Below are positions 17,234-24,512 of a stretch of 64,000 bases of DNA, piece after piece. The DNA is from Chersky-840 sp963811775 (GTDB taxonomy: Bacteria > Actinomycetota > Acidimicrobiia > Acidimicrobiales > UBA8190), in NCBI GenBank assembly GCA_963811775.1, contig CAWESO010000010.1:186001-250000 (forward strand), read 5' to 3'. The first letter of the stretch is position 1; every line of letters begins with the position of its first letter. The translations under genes were made by a program, and so were the position numbers. Below the pieces are notes generated by a model. The model did not search any database and was not told the DNA's origin. It saw nothing but the letters and a program-made list of their open reading frames with translations.

Positions 17234-18862
17234 CCTAAGCCTCGATCCACCGATCGGCGACCTGGCGGGTAGCCGTTTGAGGTGATTGGCACCGCGCCGT
17301 GGTGAACGACGGCGCTCTGAGTTCTTTAGCCGCAGCTGAGGCGTGCGGAACCAGACCTTCGTGAACCTCGCTTCGATTGTCAGCGCCGTCCTGCGTTCGT
17401 CTGCGGTGCGCCGGCCGCGGGAGCTCAGCTACACGGGAACCGGTGGCAAGCCACGCAGAAGGTCCAGAGCGCGATTGAAGGCGTCGGCCCACGGCCACTG
17501 GAGTGGCGCTCGCAGCGTCGGTCGGCCGGAGCGACTGACGAGTCGTCCCGGGACGGACAGGAACCGGGTGCGCACGGTGCGGGCCACGGTGAGGTGGTCC
17601 TCGGGCGTGATGTCGCCCAGCATGGCCGTCCAGCGGATGAGGTCATGGGCCAGAGCGGCGCACAGGAGCCACGCCGAGTTGGCGAAGAAGTGCCCCGAGG
17701 GGACGTGTTCGAGACCGGCGCCCTCCTTGAGGTCGCGGATGGCCAGTTCGACGGTGGCATGCGCCCGGTGGAACTCGTCGACGTCCACCGCCGTCCCACC
17801 CAGGTCGGTGACGAAGGCGAAGTGACGCCACTGCGGCCACAGCGTGGCTTGGCGACCGACCAGCCGGGTGCGGCGCACGATGAGTCGTCGGCCCTTGTAG
17901 ATGCATTCGGCCACCTCGGCTTCCCCGTCGGCGGTGTAGTCGATTGGTGTCCAGGCCGACTCCTCGATGCCCTCGATGGCCCTGGTCACGGCCTTGATCA
18001 TGCGCACACCCATCGTGTAGCCGACGTCGAGGCGCTCCAATGTGGCCAGCGTGGCGTTGGACCAGAAGCCGGAGTCGAAGCGCATGATCAGTTCCCCGGT
18101 GACCCCGGCCCGGCGCACCCGGGCCACGAGTTCCTCCACGAAGCGCACGGCCCCGCGCTGGGTGTTGGCCGCCCCCTTGCGCATCCTCACGTGGAGGATC
18201 TCACCCGTCCAGGCCCGCACTGCGATCAAGGGGTGGTAGCCGAGGACCTTGGTGTAGCCATAGCCGGCTCCGTGTTTGGCTTTGCCACACACCTCACAGA
18301 TGGTGGAGTCGAGATCGATGACAAGCTGGTCGGACCCCGGTCCCGCTCCGAGGGCCCACGCCCGGCGCAGCGTCTCGCCGAGCACCCGGTCGAGCTGGCG
18401 AATGTGGCCGAACGTGAAGGACCGCAGGAACGAACCGAGGGTCGACGGTGCCATCACCCGGTGACCGAGCACGGACCCGGTGGCTCCCGAACGCAGCATG
18501 TCGGCATGGTCGATGTGGGACCCGCCCGCCGCCATGGCATGCACGAGCGTCAGCACCTTGCGTCCCGGCAGGGCCCCACCAACCCGGCCCGAAAGGTCGA
18601 CGGTGGCGTTGATCAGGCGTTCCAGTCCGAGCCGGACCGTCAACGTGGCCACCAGCAGCAGCCCGGCGTTGGCGACAAGATTGGGCTCGTCGAAGGTCAC
18701 CTCGATGCGGTCGATTCCGCGCGATACTTCGGACACAGGAAGTGCCTCCTTGTTTGGGGATGACAGCGACTTCGACAATCGCTATTTTCCCAAGCGGGGA
18801 GGCCCTTTCCGCGGATGCGCGGCTACCTACTCCGGTTGTTCATCGGTGTATCGAGGCTAAGG
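17234..18862 (-). mobile_element. IS1380-family insertion sequence, about 1.63 kb
   Basis: The element has inverted ends: CCTAAGCCTCGATCCACCGAT begins at 17234, and its near match in the opposite orientation ends at 18862 (two mismatches in about 21). A single intact transposase gene fills it. The length is normal for IS1380. No clear target duplication is seen. The right end lies five bases from direct repeat A. Confidence 0.8.
17429..18778 (-). CDS. IS1380-family transposase
   Basis: The 449-residue protein is a DDE transposase of the IS1380 group. Visible family segments are VIDLDSTICEVCGK with the first catalytic Asp, ELIMRFDSGFWSN with the second Asp, and RDLKEGAGLEHVPSG near the third acidic residue, followed by NSAWLLCAALAHDL. 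The length and motif order are normal and there is no frameshift, so the enzyme may be active. The ATG at 18778 lies 84 bp inside the right inverted repeat. Confidence 0.9.
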   Translation of the reverse strand: MSKSLSSPNKEALPVSEVSRGIDRIEVTFDEPNLVANAGLLLVATLTVRLGLERLINATVDLSGRVGGALPGRKVLTLVHAMAAGGSHIDHADMLRSGATGSVLGHRVMAPSTLGSFLRSFTFGHIRQLDRVLGETLRRAWALGAGPGSDQLVIDLDSTICEVCGKAKHGAGYGYTKVLGYHPLIAVRAWTGEILHVRMRKGAANTQRGAVRFVEELVARVRRAGVTGELIMRFDSGFWSNATLATLERLDVGYTMGVRMIKAVTRAIEGIEESAWTPIDYTADGEAEVAECIYKGRRLIVRRTRLVGRQATLWPQWRHFAFVTDLGGTAVDVDEFHRAHATVELAIRDLKEGAGLEHVPSGHFFANSAWLLCAALAHDLIRWTAMLGDITPEDHLTVARTVRTRFLSVPGRLVSRSGRPTLRAPLQWPWADAFNRALDLLRGLPPVPV

Positions 18863-18867
18863 CAACC

Positions 18868-18949
18868 GGCGCTAGCGGGAGTATCCGAATCGGCCCGATG
18901 TCATCAAACGCGATTTCCCGGCGACTTTTCATGAGATTTCACACGTAGT
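18868..18949 (+). repeat. Direct repeat A (first copy), about 82 bp
   Basis: It matches 19808-19888 in the same orientation. The last 36 bases (from TTTCCCGGCGACTTTTCATG to CACACGTAGT) are identical, and the first half is about 75 percent identical. It runs directly into repeat R2. Together the two A copies bracket the P-loop kinase gene. Confidence 0.75.
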
Positions 18950-19020
18950 GTGGAATTGCGGCCGGTGAATCTCGACAATTCGCGCCAGATGACGCGTTTG
19001 TTCGCGCCAAGTGACACGCG
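18945..19020 (+). repeat. IS21-like terminal repeat, copy R2
   Basis: This is the counterpart of R1 (13763-13840) in the same orientation. It contains AATTCGCGCC, then ATGACGCGTTTG, then TTCGCGCCAAGTGAC. The two copies lie 5.2 kb apart and enclose the ABC exporter and the IS1380 element. No IS21 transposase genes remain. Confidence 0.6.
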
Positions 19021-19063
19021 ATTTCTCATTCGATGACACGCGAGTGCTTGCAACAGTTGCACG

Positions 19064-19093
19064 CTGTGGCCCCAGGGAGACCTGGGGCCACAG
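19064..19093. terminator. Perfect 12-bp hairpin between R2 and the kinase gene
   Basis: CTGTGGCCCCAG (19064-19075) pairs perfectly with CTGGGGCCACAG (19082-19093) around a six-base loop. It lies 56 bp past the 3' end of the minus-strand kinase gene and could terminate it. No T-run is present. Confidence 0.45.
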
Positions 19094-19149
19094 CCATGGT
19101 GACGCCCGATGAGCACCGCAGTACCTGACCCCTTCGACTACCTCTTCAG

Positions 19150-19692
19150 TCAGGTAGCCGCCGGCGAATCGGCGGAACAATTCGCTAGACGAAGCAATTC
19201 GTCGACCACCTGGTTGAGAGGCTGGGTAGCGTCTACGTCTATCGCTCCGACCGGTTTTTCGTTGTTCCGATTCAGCTCGAGCATGAGTTCGATCATCGCC
19301 GCCAGGGCCACGTCGTAGGTGGCGGGGTCGGGGTGGAGGGTCCAGTCGTCAGCGGTGCGCGCTTGGAGGCGGCGACGCATGGTGTCATCGTCGATGCGAA
19401 GGTTGAAGATCTTGGTGAAATAGGGCAGAAAGTGGTCGAGATTACGGCTGCTCCCACAGACGAACAACACTTCTGGTTCCTGGCTTTCGAGTTCGCTGAC
19501 AGCCTTTTGCCGGTCCCACACCCAGTTGTCGTGACGAATGGGCCCACCCGGGAGGCCGGTGTCGGGGTCGGCATGATAGGCGCAGGCACTGTCGGTGCTG
19601 ATCGCCTTGTAGCCGCGCCGGATCAGCTCCTCGTAAACCGAGGATTTTCCGGCACCCGATAAACCCTCCACTAAATAGTTTCGTTTAGCCAT
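19150..19692 (-). CDS. P-loop nucleotide kinase-like ATPase
   Basis: The 180-residue product begins with a beta strand and Walker A (YLVEGLSGAGKSS, residues about 6-18), as in adenylate-kinase-like and shikimate-kinase-like small P-loop enzymes. A later acidic segment (LFVCGSSRNLDHF) and the lid-like RIDDDTMRRRLQART fit a phosphotransferase. The substrate is not predictable. The ATG at 19692 is chosen because AGGAG lies upstream; the frame also opens at 19773. The gene lies between two 80-bp direct repeats and beside insertion-sequence relics, so it may be transferred cargo. Confidence 0.7.
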   Translation of the reverse strand: MAKRNYLVEGLSGAGKSSVYEELIRRGYKAISTDSACAYHADPDTGLPGGPIRHDNWVWDRQKAVSELESQEPEVLFVCGSSRNLDHFLPYFTKIFNLRIDDDTMRRRLQARTADDWTLHPDPATYDVALAAMIELMLELNRNNEKPVGAIDVDATQPLNQVVDELLRLANCSADSPAAT

Positions 19693-20014
19693 GGCCGAGG
19701 GCTCCTGTACTCGGCCCGGTGGCCGGGGTGCGTTCCATGTCCTCCACTGTGCCTCCGTGAAGGCACCCAGCACTGAGGCGACGAGGGTTGGATGTCCCGG
19801 GCCGGGCGGTGCTAACGGAAGTATACGAACGTCCCGATGTCACCAAATGGAATTTCCCGGCGACTTTTCATGAGATTTCACACGTAGTCGGGCCGCCGCA
19901 ACGTCCGCTCATCGGGGGCGACGACGGCTGACCTCGGTAGCAAACGACGGACCACCGCACCCGGTGCCGATCACCCTCGACGGTTCCGGCACCGGGTGGA
20001 GGTCCTCCGGTCTC
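19693..20014. other. Intergenic stretch
   Basis: It contains the second copy of direct repeat A (19808-19888). Apart from that repeat I see no gene, RNA or clear promoter. Confidence 0.5.
19808..19888 (+). repeat. Direct repeat A (second copy), about 81 bp
   Basis: It matches 18868-18949 in the same orientation, with the last 36 bases identical. Unlike the first copy, it is not followed by an R-type repeat: the sequences diverge immediately after CACACGTAGT. Confidence 0.75.
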
Positions 20015-20452
20015 TCAGTGCGAGCGCTGCCCCGAGCCGTGGCTCCAGCTCTGGCCGGAGCCGTGGTTCCAGCTTTGACCAGAGCCGTGGATGGCCCCGC
20101 CATTCGAGTGTTGCGACCACCCGGACGAGGTCCCCGGGTCGAATCCGCTGTTGTTGCTCGGGTTGTACCCTGCCGGCGTCGTCACCTCATCGGTGTACTT
20201 GGGCCCCGACGTCTTCGAGGAAGTCTTGGGCTCGCCGAAGAAGGGGTGGTGGTCGGGGGAGGTCGACGTGGGTTGCGGGGTGATGAACACGTTGGTGGCG
20301 GCCATCGTTCCGCTCGTGATGATGCCGACCGCGCTCACGCGCTCACCCACGCACACGTTGGCGAACGTCGGAGCGCTCACGCCGGGCCCGGAGAACGTCG
20401 TCGTGGTGCTCACGTCCACGGTGACGGTGGTCCCGTGGAAGGCGTCCAGCAC
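20015..20452 (-). pseudogene. Downstream frame-shifted part of the DUF5666-like secreted protein
   Basis: This frame encodes LDAFHGTTVTVDVSTTTTF, the same beta-domain found in the upstream part, followed by a domain end (VCVGERVSAVGIITSGTM) and a Gly/Ser/His tail with repeated GSGQSW motifs. It has no plausible start of its own and continues the upstream gene out of frame. A deletion of about 154 bp between tandem repeat copies explains the shift. As it stands it would not be translated with the signal peptide. Confidence 0.6.
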
Positions 20453-20865
20453 GAAGGCCCCAGCAATCCCGGCGGTGCCACGTCGGCGAACGTGGGTGCG
20501 CTCACGCCGGGCTCGGAGAACGTCGTCGTGGTGCTCACGTCCACGGTGACGGTGGTCCCGTGGAAGGCGTCCAGCACGAAGGCCCCGTTTGTCCCGGCCG
20601 TGCCACAGGTCCCGGCGGTTTCGGTCCCGTTGACCGACGCCACCGCGCCCGAGATGAAGCGGGGCTTGGGTGGAGGAGGCGAAGCCACGAACACCACCGT
20701 CGCGGTGAAGGTTCCGCTCGACACGGTGCCGAACGATCCCGTTCGATCACCCACGCACACGTCGGCGAACGTGGGTGCGTTCACGCCCTGTTCCACGAAC
20801 GCAGTGGTCGTGGTGACGTCTACGGTGGTCGAGGTGTCGCGTGGACCGGTCACCACAAAGGCCCC
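20355..20865. repeat. Tandem copies of a domain-coding repeat with one collapsed unit
   Basis: Three copies of a 107-bp segment start at 20355, 20480 and about 20759 (each begins ACGTYGGCGAACGT). Copies two and three are 279 bp apart, or 93 codons. Copies one and two are only 125 bp apart. The difference of 154 bp is not a multiple of three, so the missing segment shifts the frame. The first two copies are about 95 percent identical over 107 bp. Confidence 0.75.
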
Positions 20866-21096
20866 GGCGCTTCCGGCGGTCCCGCACGTCCTAGCGGTGT
20901 CTGTCCCGTTGACCGAGGCCACGACCCCGAAGACGGCCGGTGGCGCGGGGTGGTGCCAGTGGCCGCGGTGCGGCTCCACCGCCGCATGCTCCGAGGGGGC
21001 CCGCAGCGTCGTGGCCGAGGCAACGTCCCCGACGAGCACAACCACGATCAAGGTGGCCGTCGTGGCGACCGTCGCCATCCGTGACATCTTCGACAT
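20410..21096 (-). CDS. Secreted DUF5666-like repeat protein, 3' part out of frame
   Basis: The N-terminus (MSKMSRMATVATTATLIVVVL...) is a signal peptide, probably cleaved after DVASA. Two repeats of about 93 residues follow, with the pattern GVVASVNGT, CGTAG, TVDVTTTT, then GVNAPTFADVCVGDR and FTATVVFVA. This resembles DUF5666 beta-barrel domains of exported proteins. The second repeat shifts out of frame after TFADV and ends in an unrelated tail, because part of a tandem unit is missing; the true C-terminus is at 20015-20452. The start at 21096 follows GGGGGA; the longest frame begins at 21243. The function is unknown. Confidence 0.6.
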   Translation of the reverse strand: MSKMSRMATVATTATLIVVVLVGDVASATTLRAPSEHAAVEPHRGHWHHPAPPAVFGVVASVNGTDTARTCGTAGSAGAFVVTGPRDTSTTVDVTTTTAFVEQGVNAPTFADVCVGDRTGSFGTVSSGTFTATVVFVASPPPPKPRFISGAVASVNGTETAGTCGTAGTNGAFVLDAFHGTTVTVDVSTTTTFSEPGVSAPTFADVAPPGLLGPSCWTPSTGPPSPWT

Positions 21097-21339
21097 GTCT
21101 CCCCCTGTGTCCATTCGATTGACTCGAAGCGGTCCGGTGGACCGGATGGCCGCCGCACCGCAGCGACGCTCCGGTACGACGAACCAGGTGGATGTAAGGC
21201 TCTGAGGGAGATTGTCTAACCCGGTGAGTGGTCCTGTAAACACAATAAGTGATAACTCAGGAGCCGGCGGACGCGCATCCGGACCCGGATTGGGACCTAA
21301 CGAGCCCGTTGACCTGCGGTATCGCTGGGAGGGCGCATC

Positions 21340-21358
21340 TGTCTATGTACCATAGACA
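21340..21358 (+). promoter_or_regulatory. Perfect palindrome over the start codon (operator or RNA hairpin)
   Basis: TGTCTATG (21340-21347) and CATAGACA (21351-21358) form a perfect 8-bp inverted repeat around TAC. The left arm contains the preferred ATG (21345), and a second in-frame ATG begins at 21360. It could be a binding site for the helix-turn-helix protein it precedes (autoregulation), or an mRNA hairpin hiding the start codon. Confidence 0.65.
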
Positions 21359-21917
21359 GATGGCCGTGGATCAGGACCTGTTGACCGAGACATCCGCCGC
21401 GGCGAGCCGGGTCACCGAGCTCGAGAAGCAGCTCGAGGCAGCCAAGGCCGAATACCGCCGAGCGGTCCGACGCCTGCACCTGGCAGGCGCGTCGATGCGG
21501 GAGGTTGCCGAAGCCCTCGGCGTCAGCCACCAGCGCATCCACCAGATCATCGAGGACAGCGGCGTTCGCCGGTGGCGACGGCGGCGCCGCCAAGAACCCA
21601 CAGCCCAGCGGGTCTGCTCCTTCTGCGGCCGCGAGCAACGACAGCTCCGCAAGCTCGTCGCCGGGCCCGGTGTGTACATCTGCGACCCCTGCATCATGGC
21701 CGCGGTCGGGGTGAGCGCTTCCGGGCGACCGGCGAAGGATCCGACCCTGCAGCCCGTTGCTGCCACCACCGAGCTTTTCTGCTCGTTCTGCGGCAAAACG
21801 CGGGTCCAGGTGCAATCCCTCGTAGCCGCGCCGGCGCGCGACGAGGACACGCCGCCGACCATCTGCGATGAGTGCCTCGGGCTGTGCGGGGAGATCCTCT
21901 CGCAGCAGCTTCGCTAG
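21345..21917 (+). CDS. Helix-turn-helix protein with two ClpX-type C4 zinc fingers
   Basis: The 190-residue protein has three parts. An N-terminal coiled coil of about 30 residues (TELEKQLEAAKAEYRRAV) is followed by a helix-turn-helix (SMREVAEALGVSHQRIHQII). An arginine stretch (RRWRRRRR) follows. Two zinc-finger motifs of the ClpX N-terminal type come next: CSFCGREQRQLRKLV with ICDPC, and CSFCGKTRVQVQSLV with ICDEC. No AAA domain is present, so it is not ClpX. It probably binds DNA, and it might interact with partners through the fingers. The ATG at 21345 has GGAGGG 11 bases upstream. The overlapping palindrome suggests self-control. Orphan ClpX-finger regulators of this type are poorly characterised. 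Confidence 0.7.
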   Translation: MYHRQMAVDQDLLTETSAAASRVTELEKQLEAAKAEYRRAVRRLHLAGASMREVAEALGVSHQRIHQIIEDSGVRRWRRRRRQEPTAQRVCSFCGREQRQLRKLVAGPGVYICDPCIMAAVGVSASGRPAKDPTLQPVAATTELFCSFCGKTRVQVQSLVAAPARDEDTPPTICDECLGLCGEILSQQLR

Positions 21918-21947
21918 GCAGCGAGTCTCCGGCGCCGACGGGAGGTC

Positions 21948-23150
21948 TCAGCGGCGGGCCCGGATCGGCAGGGACTCGAAGCGGCGCGTGAACGGTCCCG
22001 GGGCGTACCGGCCCCCGGCGGTGTCGGCGGCAAAGTCGGGCATCGCCCGGAGGAGCTCCTCGATGACCATCCGTCCTTCGAGACGTGCCGCCGCCGCCCC
22101 CAGGCAGTGGTGGGGCCCGGAGCTGAACGCCACCGTGCGGGCGATGGCGCGGCCCAGGTCCAGCGTGCCCGCATCGGGACCGAACTCCCGGGGGTCGCGG
22201 TTGGCCGAGGCGAACAGCAGATGCACCTTGGTCGAGCTCGGGATGGTCGCGAGGTGGTCTGCCGGCCCCACCGCCACCGCCGTCGTCGTGGTGCGCGACA
22301 GGCCTTGGACGGGGGAGAGGTACCGGAGGAGCTCCTCCACCGCCTGCGCACTACCGACCGCCCCCGACGCCAGGAGGCGGCGCTGGTCGGGATGGTCGGT
22401 GAGGAGGGCAGCGGTCCCGCCGATGAGCCCGGCCGCGGTGTCGTTGCCGCCGGCGATCATGACGAAGCAGAAACCGAGGATCTCCTCGATGGTCACGGGC
22501 CGGCCCTCCACCTCGGACCCGAGGAGGACCGAGATCATGTCCGGGGCCGGGTGCGCCTCCTTCCAGCGGGCCAGATCGGTGAAGTAGGCGTAGAGATCGG
22601 CGACGGCGGCACCGGCCGAGAGCACGCTCCCGGTGGCGTTGGCCTGCACGATGGCGCTGCTCCACTCGCCGAAGGTGGAGCGGTCATTCTCGGGGACACC
22701 GAGATAGTCGGCCACGACGAAAGAGGGGACCGGTGAGGCGACCTCGTCGACGAAGTCCGCCTCGCCCATCTCGGCCACCCGTTCGATGCGGGACCGCGTG
22801 AACCGGCGCACGGCATCTTCACGCTCGGCCACCGCCCGGGGGGTGAACATCGAGTTGACCAGCCGCCGGTAGAGGGTGTGGCGGGGCCGGTCCATCATCA
22901 CCAACGTGGGCATGAGGCCGAGCTTGGTGATCTCGTCCTCCTCGAAGGTGAGGCCGTGGGCCGAGGAGAACGTCTCGGTGTCACACGTGGCCGCCTGGAC
23001 GTCGGCGAAGCGTGACAGGACCCAGAACCCCCGCCGTTCCACGTGGTGGACCGGGTCCTCGTCGCGCAGGCGGGCGTAGGTGGGGTACGGGTCACGCCAC
23101 AACGCCGCGTCGTAGGGGTCGTACTCGAGGGTCTCGGCCGCCGGTGTCAT
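21948..23150 (-). CDS. Cytochrome P450
   Basis: The 400-residue haem monooxygenase would oxidise a small hydrophobic substrate using electrons from a ferredoxin partner. The I-helix oxygen-binding motif is AGGNDT. The K-helix ExxR is in VEELLRYLSP. The haem loop is FSSGPHHCLG with Cys349 as the iron ligand. The length and motifs match soluble bacterial P450s. The ATG at 23150 lies ten bases after the stop of the cobalamin-binding gene, so the two share an mRNA. The longer upstream frame is an arginine-rich artefact. No ferredoxin gene is adjacent. Confidence 0.92.
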   Translation of the reverse strand: MTPAAETLEYDPYDAALWRDPYPTYARLRDEDPVHHVERRGFWVLSRFADVQAATCDTETFSSAHGLTFEEDEITKLGLMPTLVMMDRPRHTLYRRLVNSMFTPRAVAEREDAVRRFTRSRIERVAEMGEADFVDEVASPVPSFVVADYLGVPENDRSTFGEWSSAIVQANATGSVLSAGAAVADLYAYFTDLARWKEAHPAPDMISVLLGSEVEGRPVTIEEILGFCFVMIAGGNDTAAGLIGGTAALLTDHPDQRRLLASGAVGSAQAVEELLRYLSPVQGLSRTTTTAVAVGPADHLATIPSSTKVHLLFASANRDPREFGPDAGTLDLGRAIARTVAFSSGPHHCLGAAAARLEGRMVIEELLRAMPDFAADTAGGRYAPGPFTRRFESLPIRARR

Positions 23151-23160
23151 CGACGCCCCT

Positions 23161-24051
23161 CTACCGGAGGCGTCGCACGGTGCCCGGGGGGCTCTCCGGC
23201 ACCACCTGGGGGTGAAGAGCAGAGGCGAGGATCTCCACCCCGTCGACGAGTCGAGGTCCCGGACGCGAGAAGTACGCGCTGGCGTCGACGGCGAAGAACG
23301 CCTCGACGCCCGCCAACTCGCTCCGGCCCAGCAGCGAGGTCGCCTCGGCCGCGGCCGCGTCGAGGTCGTACCCGCACGGCATGAACACGACGACCGCGGG
23401 TGATGCCGTGACGATCTGCTCCCAGCTGACCCGGACCGAGGGCGTCCCCCGGCTGGGGAGGACGGCCTCACCCCCGGCGAGCTCGATCATCTCGGGCACC
23501 CAGTGCCCGCCGTTGAAGGGAGGATCGGACCATTCCAGGGCGAAGGTCCGGGGTCTCGCCCGTCCCGCCACGGCGTCTCGGACCGCCTGGAGCCTGTCGC
23601 GAAGGCTGTCGACGAGCGCGGTGGCGGCGTGCTCGGTCCCCGTGGCCGTGCCCACGCGCACAAGGCAGTCGAGCACGTCGCCCAGAGAGCTCGGGTCCAT
23701 CGACAGGACCTCTGCGCGGCACCCGAGCAGCTCCAACGCGTCGTTGACGTGCCCGGAGGGCACGGCGCACACCGCGCACAGGTCCTGGGTCAAGACGAGA
23801 TCGGGACGAAGCTCGCGCACGGCCTCGTTGTCGAGGCGGTAGATGGGCTCCCCGCCGCCGATGCTCGCGCTCACCAGGCGATCGATCTCGGCCGGATCGG
23901 CCTCCGTCGGCAGTGCCGAGAACGACACCGAGCGCTTGGTGCGGGCCGCCGCAGGGAAGTCACATTCGTGGGTCACCCCCACCAGGTCGTCCTCGAGGCC
24001 CAGGGCGTAGACGATCTCCGTGGCCGAAGGCAGGAGGGAGAGGATTCGCAT
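23161..24051 (-). CDS. Cobalamin-binding (BtuF-like) substrate-binding protein
   Basis: The 296-residue protein belongs to the periplasmic-binding-protein family that includes BtuF. It begins MRILSLLPSATEIVYALG, continues with VGVTHECDFP, and later has LVLTQDLCAVCAVP and WVPEMIELAGG, all typical of the class. No signal peptide is visible, which is common in this actinobacterial subgroup, and no permease or ATPase is adjacent, so the transport partner is elsewhere or the protein acts in the cytoplasm. A role in supplying B12 to the class II ribonucleotide reductase encoded nearby is an inference. The ATG at 24051 is at the family N-terminus. Confidence 0.82.
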   Translation of the reverse strand: MRILSLLPSATEIVYALGLEDDLVGVTHECDFPAAARTKRSVSFSALPTEADPAEIDRLVSASIGGGEPIYRLDNEAVRELRPDLVLTQDLCAVCAVPSGHVNDALELLGCRAEVLSMDPSSLGDVLDCLVRVGTATGTEHAATALVDSLRDRLQAVRDAVAGRARPRTFALEWSDPPFNGGHWVPEMIELAGGEAVLPSRGTPSVRVSWEQIVTASPAVVVFMPCGYDLDAAAAEATSLLGRSELAGVEAFFAVDASAYFSRPGPRLVDGVEILASALHPQVVPESPPGTVRRLR

Positions 24052-24101
24052 GGCGAGATCGTGGCGCACCCACGCGTCGAGCGCTAGTGGGGTCCGGGCA
24101 C

Positions 24102-24407
24102 CTACCGGGGTTTGTGTCCGACCAGGGCCCACAGGTCGACCACCGATGCTGGTGGCGCCGCCGTCGTCCCGGCGGGCTGCGACGGCGCCACATCGTCGAG
24201 CGACGCGACCAGGGTCTCGATGAGTTGCGGTGCACTGTCCACGGGGAGCTGGAAGGTCGCCCGGCAGAACGCGCCGTGCCACAGGCTCACGATGAGCAGT
24301 CCCTCATCGGGATGCCAGGTCACCTCCATCCGGCGTCCGTTGTCCCGCGCGTCGTCGAACCACTGGCGACGGACTCCGTCGGGGCGAGGAAGCACCACCT
24401 TCATCAT
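24102..24407 (-). CDS. Small conserved-looking protein of unknown function
   Basis: The 101-residue product has no recognised domain. The central segment (RMEVTWHPDEGLLIVSLWHG) alternates hydrophobic and polar residues as in a small beta sheet, followed by a helix (APQLIETLVASLDD) and a proline- and alanine-rich linker. It lies 50 bp upstream of the cobalamin-binding gene on the same strand and may head that operon. The function is not predictable. Confidence 0.55.
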   Translation of the reverse strand: MMKVVLPRPDGVRRQWFDDARDNGRRMEVTWHPDEGLLIVSLWHGAFCRATFQLPVDSAPQLIETLVASLDDVAPSQPAGTTAAPPASVVDLWALVGHKPR

Positions 24408-24512
24408 CCTGCACCCGGGTCCGTCCGAGGACTAGAGGCGCGGTTTGCAAACGCGTGACAATCCATACCGCCGATGTGGCCAATGTGGCCAATGTGGTCT
24501 TTTCAGGCCAGG

